DNA from: Oscillospiraceae bacterium
Lineage (GTDB): Bacteria > Bacillota > Clostridia > Oscillospirales > Oscillospiraceae
NCBI GenBank assembly: GCA_009785655.1
Contig: WQVW01000136.1
Location: 1-5,080 of the forward strand
Direction of reading: 5' to 3'
Length of the DNA: 5,080 bases
The notes under the pieces were generated by a model. The model was not told the origin of the DNA and made no database searches. It was given only the letters and a program-made list of their open reading frames with translations. Below, one piece after another: positions 1-5,080 of this stretch. The position numbers were made by a program, and so were the translations under genes. Each line of letters starts with the position of its first letter. The first letter of the stretch is position 1.

Positions 1-22
1 CCTATTTATGAAGATTTTGTAT

Positions 23-55
23 CGCATATAAACTCATCTTGAGGCAATCATATTA
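23..55 (+). promoter_or_regulatory. weak candidate sporulation (sigma-G-like) promoter of the SASP gene
   Basis: SASP genes are normally transcribed in the forespore by sigma-G, whose -10 element resembles CATnnTA and whose -35 resembles TGnATR. CATATTA at 49-55 fits the -10 pattern, and CGCATA at 23-28 resembles the -35. The gap between them is 20 bases, two to three longer than usual, so the match is poor. The assignment rests mostly on what the gene downstream needs. Confidence 0.25.
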
Positions 56-94
56 ACGAAAGGCGAAGCACTGTCGTCTTATTAAACAACATTC

Positions 95-100
95 AGGAGA
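95..100 (+). promoter_or_regulatory. ribosome binding site of the SASP gene
   Basis: AGGAGA at 95-100 lies 12 bases before the ATG at 113. It is the only Shine-Dalgarno-like sequence near the start and supports the chosen ATG, which is followed directly by the canonical SASP N-terminus. The spacing is a little long for a Firmicute gene. Confidence 0.7.
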
Positions 101-112
101 TGAAAAGCAATA

Positions 113-373
113 ATGGCTAGAAGCACTAACCAGCTTGTTAATCCTAACGCTCGTGAAGCGATGAACCGTTTCAAAATGGAAACTGCCTCTGAATTAGGCG
201 TCAACCTCAAACAGGGCTACAACGGTGACATCACTGCCCGTCAGGCCGGCAGTATCGGCGGTCAAATGGTCAAAAAGATATGTCCCGTACGACGTGTGAA
301 ATTTGAACGAACGAACAGGGTTGTATCGAACCACAAAGCGGTTGTGCTATATGCGGCTGGGCTAGTGTTATAA
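113..373 (+). CDS. alpha/beta-type small acid-soluble spore protein with an abnormal C-terminal tail
   Basis: Alpha/beta-type SASPs coat DNA in the dormant spore core, protect it from UV and hydrolytic damage, and are degraded at germination by the protease GPR. Residues 1-56 look canonical. NQLVNPNAREAMNRFK (6-21) is the first conserved helix region. METASELGV (22-30) holds the E-x-A-x-E segment where GPR cuts. GYNGDITARQAGSIGGQMVKK (35-55) is the second conserved block. Family members usually continue with a short segment like MIEAYE and end at about 60-75 residues. Here the frame instead runs from residue 57 into about 30 unrelated residues (CPVRRVKFERTNRV onward) before stopping at 371-373, giving 86 residues. 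This suggests the last codons were replaced by a rearrangement, an insertion junction or an assembly join near 277-283. Alternatively, this is a real lineage variant that may still bind DNA, because both conserved blocks are present. The gene is convergent with the permease gene. Family assignment is firm; integrity is uncertain. Confidence 0.9.
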   Translation: MARSTNQLVNPNAREAMNRFKMETASELGVNLKQGYNGDITARQAGSIGGQMVKKICPVRRVKFERTNRVVSNHKAVVLYAAGLVL

Positions 374-398
374 AAATCTACATAAATGACAAATACCA
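281..398. other. unassigned segment between the SASP core and the permease stop codon
   Basis: This stretch holds the foreign tail of the SASP frame (to 373) and a 25-base gap before the permease stop at 399. It contains three tandem copies of GAAC at 304-315. Two short inverted repeats follow: GGTT/AACC around 319-332, and CACAA/TTGTG at 332-336 and 342-346. Neither is followed by a T-run on either strand, so there is no convincing terminator for either of the two convergent genes. The opposite strand is also open here, as an in-frame shadow that I do not believe is a gene. It could be the edge of an inserted or rearranged element, but I recognise no transposon end. Confidence 0.4.
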
Positions 399-2075
399 TT
401 ATTCTTTGATTTGCAGCAGCTCCAGCGGCAACCGGTTCGTCACTGAGATACTGCCCACAATTGATCCAACTGCTGTTCCCGCAAGGTACAATCCCGCCAG
501 CATCACAGCTGCACCGATACTCCAGCCGAGTACCAACACTGCGGCAAGTCCGATTGTTATACCGCACAAGCACACAATCAGCTGTTCGGTACACAGAACC
601 GCTCGTGTTCGCCGCTTGGTTGAACCCAGCACGCGCATGATCGCCGCGTTCTTCGCGTTTTGCAGCATCAACAGCAGCACCAGGCTGAACCCGATGGCTA
701 CTGACACTGCAATCGCAACCGGATACAGCAGGCCGAGCAGTGATAGGTTCTGCTCCATTGAACCCGCTACAACACGTAACTCCTCGTCGTGCAAATTTAG
801 CCGCAGGAGCGTCCAACCAGCTGTGCCTCTCTCAACTATGTTTTGTAACTCCTGTTCAATTTCAGGAAGCTCTCTATTTCGTGCTGGGTCTATTTCAAAA
901 TCAAATGTTGAAAACCCTATCTCGTGTCTGCCTTTTTGACTAAATATGTATTCAGCAGCATCAAGTGGCATTAAAATTGCATCGCGAAACATGTGTGCAC
1001 TGTATCCGTGGATGTACCCATTGTGAACCCCAATAACAACGGCAGGATTATGCGCCCATGACTGCGATGCTCCATTCCAACTTGTCACATACACATGATT
1101 TAGGTCAAGGTTTTCCATAACAGTTTCGGACAATACAACGGGAATTTGACTATCGGCGGTAAACACAAGGTCAACTTCACTAAACCCTTCCACAAATTTA
1201 ATTTCCAAACTCCCCCGCCTTTGCGCCACAATATCATCAATATCAACATAGGTGTCACCATCTATGTGCCGTCTGACAATTTCATCATAAATCCATGACT
1301 GATCCAAGTCATCAGCGATGTCTCTTGAATGATGCACAAGGAAGCGTTCTATGTCATTAAAGCCCATAAAGCCAAGAAATCCATTCATTAAGGGGAACGG
1401 CTCTCCCCTGCCGTCCGCTTCCACACGACCATCCCAAGCTTCCGGCGGTGCTGCGTCCTGGGTGATTACTGTAAAAAGATACTTTGCTTCTATAAACTCA
1501 TTCTGAGTAATCTCCAGATCCAAAATATTGTTAATCGTTGCCGGGCGGATCACATCACCAAAGCGGCGCACACGAGGGGTTGTAAATGGATTAGTTCCTG
1601 ATAACATAGTGATTTCCGTGTTCACAGTAGTATTATCATACAAGTTGTCTATCTCCGCTTCAACACGGTTGATGGACTCTACTAAAAACCCCAAGGTGAG
1701 CACAAAAAACAACGTGACAACAGCCATAAGCACAGATTTAACAGGCGAGCGGACGATATGGCGGAACACGAACCTCATTGTCCCTCGTCTTTTTGATGTT
1801 CCGGCACTTGCAATGCTATGCATATAATTTGAAATCGTATCTATTCGGGACAATAGGTTTTCACCTGTATCCGGTGAAAATGACTGGGACGTCTTTGTCA
1901 GTGTATTTCCTGCTGTACCCGCCGAACCTTGCAAAAGTTCCAAAACCGGGCGGCGGCCTATTCGTATAACGCCGATCGTTGTCATAACCAACAATCCTGC
2001 GAGAACAATTACCGCCAGAAGCATAAGCCAAACTATGGACAGCGATATATCCAAATGAATAGGAATATGCGTCAC
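399..2075 (-). CDS. ABC transporter permease, C-terminal part (FtsX family), separated from its start by frameshift
   Basis: The annotatable frame is 558 residues from a GTG whose first four bases overlap the upstream TGA (GTGA). That overlap could mimic translational coupling, but there is no Shine-Dalgarno sequence before the GTG. In-frame sequence continues upstream of it (residues SLDRAANTINPFGEI between 2119 and 2076), as expected for a broken gene. TM4 of the first half is at 12-34, followed by RRPVLELLQG (41-50) and a cytoplasmic linker. TM5 is about 113-132 and the extracellular domain about 133-440. TM6 is about 448-470, then the second signature QNAKNAAIMRVLGS (472-485). TM7 is about 494-517, TM8 about 519-541, and the C-terminus is RLPLELLQIKE. 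From the linker onward this looks like a complete second FtsX half. It could act as a stand-alone permease only if the stray TM4 is tolerated, which I think unlikely. Confidence 0.8.
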   Translation of the reverse strand: MTHIPIHLDISLSIVWLMLLAVIVLAGLLVMTTIGVIRIGRRPVLELLQGSAGTAGNTLTKTSQSFSPDTGENLLSRIDTISNYMHSIASAGTSKRRGTMRFVFRHIVRSPVKSVLMAVVTLFFVLTLGFLVESINRVEAEIDNLYDNTTVNTEITMLSGTNPFTTPRVRRFGDVIRPATINNILDLEITQNEFIEAKYLFTVITQDAAPPEAWDGRVEADGRGEPFPLMNGFLGFMGFNDIERFLVHHSRDIADDLDQSWIYDEIVRRHIDGDTYVDIDDIVAQRRGSLEIKFVEGFSEVDLVFTADSQIPVVLSETVMENLDLNHVYVTSWNGASQSWAHNPAVVIGVHNGYIHGYSAHMFRDAILMPLDAAEYIFSQKGRHEIGFSTFDFEIDPARNRELPEIEQELQNIVERGTAGWTLLRLNLHDEELRVVAGSMEQNLSLLGLLYPVAIAVSVAIGFSLVLLLMLQNAKNAAIMRVLGSTKRRTRAVLCTEQLIVCLCGITIGLAAVLVLGWSIGAAVMLAGLYLAGTAVGSIVGSISVTNRLPLELLQIKE

Positions 2076-3994
2076 AATTTCGCCGAATGGATTGATGGTA
2101 TTTGCAGCCCTGTCAAGTGAAAAAACCAGCCACCCACACCGCCGATTATCACAGCGGGAATTCCGCAGAGCATAGCCGATGCGATAATCTGAGTATATAC
2201 CTTTTTCACGGGAACACCCAATGCCCGCATTACGGCAAACTCTTTCCTCCGCTGCCGCAAATACAGGAACACAACAAGTGCCAGTACAAGAACCAGTACA
2301 ATGCAGAACATAACTGCGTTAAATGTCATCGCACGCAATATCTGCTCTGCCGATGACCAAAAGGCTTCCGCATCCTGACCTAAAAAGATAACGTTAAATC
2401 CCAAAGCGGAAAGAGCGTCTCTATGTTCAAACAGGAACGCGGATTCATCCCTTGGGTCATTCAGCACAAAGCTGTACCAAATATTCGGTATGAAATCCGG
2501 GTGCCCAACCGCTTCAATTGCTGGCAGCGGCCAATACGGCGCAGAGCCGGGGCCGGGCGGAAACATAGCCGCAGCGAAATCACTCATAGAGCGTTTATCT
2601 TCCATAACAGCGTCAAACGCTGTCCACATCGAATCATCTGTCAACGCCGCCGAAAACACAAAGTCATCAGGTAATACAGAATCCGGAATGTAGATATGAT
2701 TATCCATAAGAAAGGGAAAGGAAAAGACAAGTGCTGGATCAGCATCTCTAAACATCCCCACAATTGTGAGTTCCAGTTCATATGTAAGATATTCTCCCGG
2801 TGTGGTCACAATATCAAAATCGTCGCCGACCGTACGGGGACTGACCCCAATCACAATCTGTTCTTTTGGGATATCTATGACAATGGTATCCCCCAATTCA
2901 AGATTGCGGATACGCGCAAAGCTGGAATGAATCGCCGCCACGGGATTCGCATTTAAATAATCCTCACGGTCAATCCACCGCCCCTCAACCAGCTCCAGTG
3001 ACGGCGTTTGCGTCTGCAAGGCCGGCAAAGCTGTCATATCCGTTGTGGTACGCAAATATATCTCTCTTTGATTATGGTGCAGCCGTTCAATCATATCCGG
3101 AATATTTTCTAACCCAGGTGTGGATGCAAAATCAACCACTTCATCAACGCCCACGGGGAGATACCATATCGGGCTATCCGGCAAAGTGCGGCGGCGGATA
3201 GAAAAATCTGTGTTAAGCGACTCTATGACCAGTAGTTCGTTGTTTTCACCCGCTTGAAGGCGCGGCATATCAAAATGCGCATGCAGCCAAGGCGTATAAA
3301 ATCCAGCTCTTAGAAAATAACGCTGCCCTATCTCCATATTGGCGATTGCCGGTTTGCCGGGCATTATTTCATCATATTCTGCATAATGTGCGCGCGGTGC
3401 TGGCAGCATATAACGGATCAGAATAATGTCCTCCCCGCGCCCTTGCTTCCAATGTTCTGCATAGCCGGATAAGACATAATCCATCCGGAAAATTAACTCT
3501 ATGTTGGGTGGCACCGAACCAATCATAAATCCCATAGGAAATCCATAGTCATCGCTAAAATTTTTGCTAATCAGCTCACCATAAAAGAATATGTCCGTGT
3601 GCCGCATTCCAATTGTGTATATTTCATCTGTGGGCTGTGCACGGACAGATGCCGGAAATGATACCCTCATACCGTCAATATCAGCATTTTTCATATCCCG
3701 CAAAACGCCGGATACACCGCGCCGTCTGTCGTCAAAATCCACAAACGGACTGTTGTGCACAATCTCTGCCCCGGCGAATACATTCACCGGCACGTGGATT
3801 GACGCGGCACCTGTATATTGCAAGACACCCACAGAACGATAAAATCCGCCGATATTTTCAATCTTTTCTGTTATGACGATGTATTCCACCACTCGCATAA
3901 CAAATGTGAATGACGCAGCAAGCATCAGCAGTACGAATATTGCTGTGCGTACAGGCTGACGGAGCATAGATTTAATGAGTATGTTCTTATGCAT
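2072..3994 (-). CDS. ABC transporter permease, N-terminal part (FtsX family), truncated by frameshift
   Basis: This frame encodes 640 residues from an ATG with an ideal AGGAGG site 8 bases upstream. Residues 1-16 form a short basic cytoplasmic start, and TM1 spans about 17-40. Residues about 41-555 form a large extracellular domain. Within it, LELVEGRWIDREDYLNANPV (334-352) and the following LELGDTIVIDIP resemble the MacB periplasmic-core pattern (gain of a 'Gr.' turn, then 'lGdti'). TM2 is about 559-579, followed by the basic FtsX signature RQRRKEFAVMRALGVP (580-595) and TM3 at about 603-625. The natural sequence ends at F625. The last 15 residues (HLTGLQIPSIHSAKL) are out-of-frame translation ending at a TGA at 2072-2074. 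Without TM4 this product should not form a normal FtsX domain. The gene is the first of its transcription unit, downstream of the SLH-gene terminator. Confidence 0.85.
   Translation of the reverse strand: MHKNILIKSMLRQPVRTAIFVLLMLAASFTFVMRVVEYIVITEKIENIGGFYRSVGVLQYTGAASIHVPVNVFAGAEIVHNSPFVDFDDRRRGVSGVLRDMKNADIDGMRVSFPASVRAQPTDEIYTIGMRHTDIFFYGELISKNFSDDYGFPMGFMIGSVPPNIELIFRMDYVLSGYAEHWKQGRGEDIILIRYMLPAPRAHYAEYDEIMPGKPAIANMEIGQRYFLRAGFYTPWLHAHFDMPRLQAGENNELLVIESLNTDFSIRRRTLPDSPIWYLPVGVDEVVDFASTPGLENIPDMIERLHHNQREIYLRTTTDMTALPALQTQTPSLELVEGRWIDREDYLNANPVAAIHSSFARIRNLELGDTIVIDIPKEQIVIGVSPRTVGDDFDIVTTPGEYLTYELELTIVGMFRDADPALVFSFPFLMDNHIYIPDSVLPDDFVFSAALTDDSMWTAFDAVMEDKRSMSDFAAAMFPPGPGSAPYWPLPAIEAVGHPDFIPNIWYSFVLNDPRDESAFLFEHRDALSALGFNVIFLGQDAEAFWSSAEQILRAMTFNAVMFCIVLVLVLALVVFLYLRQRRKEFAVMRALGVPVKKVYTQIIASAMLCGIPAVIIGGVGGWFFHLTGLQIPSIHSAKL
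2120..2125 (-). other. frameshift site in a six-T run (coding strand) of the permease
   Basis: The coding strand reads GGC TGG TTT TTT CAC TTG in the upstream frame. The downstream frame is entered by rereading one T: TTT TTT TCA CTT GAC, giving W-F-F-S-L-D-R. Joining the frames at this point extends TM3 directly into ANTINPFGEI and then TM4, with no loss of conserved sequence. A homopolymer is the commonest place for both real indels and sequencing errors. It also allows -1 ribosomal slippage or transcriptional slippage, although the P-site shift would be imperfect (UUU to GUU) and I see no downstream stem-loop. Confidence 0.75.
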
Positions 3995-4002
3995 ACAAAA
4001 AA

Positions 4003-4008
4003 CCTCCT
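4003..4008 (-). promoter_or_regulatory. ribosome binding site of the permease gene, within a small hairpin
   Basis: The coding strand carries AGGAGG (4008 down to 4003), 8 bases before the ATG at 3994, a near-perfect Firmicute site that fixes the start. The core lies in a 4-bp inverted repeat, CTCC-GCA-GGAG (4014 to 4004), followed by a G and six T's. The stem could partly mask the site, or it may simply be chance. Confidence 0.85.
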
Positions 4009-4025
4009 GCGGAGTCCATTTTAAC

Positions 4026-4037
4026 TACTATACAGTA
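4026..4037. promoter_or_regulatory. 12-bp imperfect palindrome, possible operator upstream of the permease
   Basis: TACTATACAGTA has the mirrored arms TACT and AGTA around a 4-base centre. It lies 32-43 bases before the permease ATG and overlaps the best -10 candidate, where a repressor site would be expected. No regulator gene is present in the window, and a short AT-rich palindrome can arise by chance. Confidence 0.2.
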
Positions 4038-4058
4038 CACAAAAGCATTCACTGTCTA
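4027..4058 (-). promoter_or_regulatory. weak candidate promoter of the permease gene
   Basis: On the coding strand TATAGT (4032 to 4027) is a good -10 hexamer, preceded by TG. The nearest -35-like element, TAGACA (4058 to 4053), is 20 bases upstream, which is longer than the usual 17. Some promoter must lie between the terminator and the ATG, because the SLH gene is terminated before this point. The exact elements are uncertain. Confidence 0.3.
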
Positions 4059-4095
4059 ACTTACCACCATTTAGATTTTTGCATATTGTTAGAGC

Positions 4096-4125
4096 AAAGA
4101 GCTGACGCGAAGGCGTCAGCTCTTT
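4096..4125 (-). terminator. intrinsic terminator of the SLH surface-protein gene
   Basis: There is a perfect 13-bp inverted repeat, AAAGAGCTGACGC (4096-4108) with GCGTCAGCTCTTT (4113-4125), and a 4-base loop. It sits 7 bases after the SLH stop codon at 4133. On the minus strand the stem ends in CTCTTT and then GCTCTAAC, so its T-run is short. On the plus strand it ends in TCTTTT. The A/T stretches flanking the GC core make it able to work in both directions. It separates the SLH gene from the permease gene. Confidence 0.85.
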
Positions 4126-4132
4126 TGGCATT

Positions 4133-5080
4133 CTAATGTGCTATCTGTAGATGCTCGGGTCTGGAATCCGGCGACTCTAAGACCGTCCAGTCCGTATGCG
4201 CTAGAATCTCTGTCCAGATCTTAAACGGACTGTCCGCCGAGGGTCTGGTATAGCTTATCGAGTGTGACGCTTTCTGCATATCGAGATAGTACCATGATGA
4301 CTCATTTGTATTGTCCAACCACCTGGTCATCTCTGCCCGCAGTGCCGACGGGATTGATTCGATACTCTCAAGCTGCCGACCCAGCATCCGATTCACGATT
4401 GCTGCCACTTCCGCACGGGTAATCGCCGCCTCCGGTCTGAACGTACCGTCAGGGTATCCAACAGCCCAGCCGTTAGCTGCCAAAACATTGATGTATGTCT
4501 CTGCCCAATGCCCGCTAATATCATCGAACGTACTCGTATCGCTATAAGACATGTCAGTAAGGCGCGCCACAATCGCCGCGAACTCAGCACGCGTGATCGT
4601 GTTTGTCGGTCTGAACGTGCCGTCGGGAAAACCCCGGAGCAATCCTGCATTTGTCAGCGTGGACGTTGCGTTGTTGAGCCATTGCGCTGAATGTACATCA
4701 CTGAACTCATTCGTTTGACTCCACATCTCTGCCCGGAATTCATCGCTGATGAGTCGGAAGAACACCGTTGCCACTTCCGCGCGTGTGATGTTTGCACGTG
4801 GGCGTATTGTCATATCCGGGAAGCCGATCAGGTACGCATCATGACGATCCGACATTGGGAAAATGATGGTATCCGGACTCTGTGCAACGCCCTCTCCTCC
4901 GGCGGGAGTGCCTCCGCCCGGAGGCTGATTTGTACCGGGCGTGCCAGGGGTGCCGCCAGTGCCGCCGGGAACATTACCGCCGGGAGTGCCTCCAGGAATG
5001 CCGCCGATGCCTCCATTGTCATTGCCAGTTGATTGCCACTGCGCAAAAAATGTCTGATTTTGCGTGATAGCAAATGTCCA
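4133..5080 (-). CDS. SLH-domain cell-surface protein with InlB-type B-repeat and Gly/Pro linker (3' part, N-terminus beyond window)
   Basis: The frame is open to the right edge, giving 315 visible residues. The ATG at 4855 is an internal methionine (residue 76): it has no ribosome binding site and good protein sequence lies upstream. Residues 1-16 (WTFAITQNQTFFAQWQ) look like the end of a Listeria-Bacteroides/InlB B-repeat, a secreted adhesin module. Residues 19-62 form a Gly/Pro/Thr/Asn-rich spacer. Three SLH repeats follow at roughly 76-112, 126-175 and 185-235. Each has a G-(F/Y)-P-D...RP turn and an intact ITRAE motif (98-102, 162-166, 220-224), the residues known to bind pyruvylated secondary cell-wall polymer. 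The first repeat lacks its front half and has PDMT where the others have PDGT. A final segment of about 70 residues (SSWYYLDMQKASHS, then WTVLESPDSRPEHL) follows the third repeat; I recall similar endings in clostridial SLH proteins. The inferred role is a non-covalently anchored S-layer or adhesin-like surface protein with its functional domains further upstream. A hairpin terminator lies directly downstream. Confidence 0.93.
   Translation of the reverse strand, partial: WTFAITQNQTFFAQWQSTGNDNGGIGGIPGGTPGGNVPGGTGGTPGTPGTNQPPGGGTPAGGEGVAQSPDTIIFPMSDRHDAYLIGFPDMTIRPRANITRAEVATVFFRLISDEFRAEMWSQTNEFSDVHSAQWLNNATSTLTNAGLLRGFPDGTFRPTNTITRAEFAAIVARLTDMSYSDTSTFDDISGHWAETYINVLAANGWAVGYPDGTFRPEAAITRAEVAAIVNRMLGRQLESIESIPSALRAEMTRWLDNTNESSWYYLDMQKASHSISYTRPSADSPFKIWTEILAHTDWTVLESPDSRPEHLQIAH
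4895..5026 (-). repeat. low-complexity Gly/Pro/Thr/Asn linker coding region
   Basis: Within the SLH gene, visible residues 19-62 are built from imperfect units such as GGTPGG, GGNVPGG, GGTGGTPG and GTPG. At the DNA level this gives irregular repeats of GCC/GGG-type triplets, more GC-rich than the rest of the gene. It joins the B-repeat to the SLH anchor as a flexible wall-spanning spacer. Such tracts are prone to length change by slippage. Confidence 0.75.

Larger units (their letters stand above)
399..3994 (-). pseudogene. two-domain FtsX/MacB-type ABC transporter permease, split by a -1 frameshift (full-locus call)
   Basis: Read with one extra T in the run at 2120-2125, the locus forms a single frame of about 1,198 residues. 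Its layout is that of a duplicated FtsX-family permease: TM1, large extracellular domain, TM2-TM4, cytoplasmic linker, TM5, second extracellular domain, TM6-TM8. Each half carries the family's cytoplasmic signature between its second and third TM (RRKEFAVMRALG in the first half, NAKNAAIMRVLG in the second). Each half also ends with the same kind of element after its fourth TM (RRPVLELLQ and RLPLELLQ). The break falls after TM3, so neither separate frame contains a complete first FtsX domain. Such permeases work with a MacB/LolD-type ATPase in peptide or lipoprotein export or in antimicrobial resistance; the substrate cannot be inferred here. Possible explanations are a true inactivating mutation, a homopolymer sequencing error, or slippage that still yields some full-length protein. 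No ATPase gene lies in the window. Confidence 0.75.

Noticed and set aside
319..346. Short inverted repeats (GGTT/AACC and CACAA/TTGTG) as a terminator or tRNA T-arm
   Set aside because: Stems of 4-5 bp without a T-run, and no other tRNA arms nearby.
262..816. 184-residue minus-strand open frame overlapping the end of the permease and part of the SASP gene
   Set aside because: It lies in another frame of the same strand as the clearly coding permease, has no family features, and covers the conserved FtsX C-terminus. It is a shadow.
406..939. 177-residue plus-strand open frame antisense to the permease C-terminus
   Set aside because: Ser/Thr/Arg-rich antisense shadow of a membrane protein, with no ribosome binding site and no recognisable domain.
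2073..2075. GTG as a true independent start of a second, translationally coupled permease gene
   Set aside because: There is no Shine-Dalgarno sequence, the meaningful frame continues upstream of the GTG, and the split would leave TM4 of the first FtsX domain in the second protein.
4360..4640. Repeated DNA such as GGTCTGAACGT(A/G)CCGTC in two places as a mobile or CRISPR-like repeat
   Set aside because: These are the codons for the PDGTFRP motif in SLH repeats 2 and 3, explained by protein domain duplication.
4133..4855. SLH gene starting at the ATG at 4855
   Set aside because: The same frame continues upstream through a linker and a B-repeat end to the window edge, and there is no ribosome binding site before this ATG.
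4691..5032. 113-residue plus-strand open frame antisense to the SLH gene, Ala/Arg-rich
   Set aside because: Its composition is produced by reading the Gly/Pro linker codons backwards. The SLH frame is certain.

Overview
The window looks like a piece of chromosome from an endospore-forming, S-layer-bearing Firmicute, most likely a member of the Clostridia. Three things point there. One is an alpha/beta-type small acid-soluble spore protein (SASP) gene. Another is a cell-surface protein with three C-terminal S-layer homology (SLH) repeats behind an InlB-type B-repeat and a Gly/Pro/Thr linker. The third is strong AGGAGG-type ribosome binding sites. Assignment below class level is not supported by anything I can see.

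Layout from left to right. Positions 1-112 are the leader of the SASP gene, with a clear ribosome binding site and only a weak sporulation-promoter candidate. Positions 113-373 (+) encode the SASP. Its first 56 residues are canonical, but the usual last few residues are replaced by a foreign-looking 30-residue tail. Positions 281-398 hold nothing recognisable. Positions 399-3994 (-) encode one large FtsX/MacB-type ABC transporter permease with two repeated halves. It is split by a -1 frameshift at a run of six T's (coding strand) into a 640-residue and a 558-residue reading frame. Positions 3995-4132 hold the permease leader (AGGAGG site, a small palindrome, a weak promoter candidate) and a perfect 13-bp terminator hairpin. 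Positions 4133-5080 (-) are the 3' end of a surface-protein gene that continues beyond the right edge.

The permease faces the SASP gene tail to tail, and the SLH gene sits upstream of the permease, separated from it by the terminator. The three genes are therefore probably three independent transcription units and not one pathway. No ATPase partner for the permease lies in the window.

I did not find convincing evidence of a new biological system. The points most worth a second look are the frameshift that divides the permease, the abnormal end of the SASP gene and the missing ATPase.
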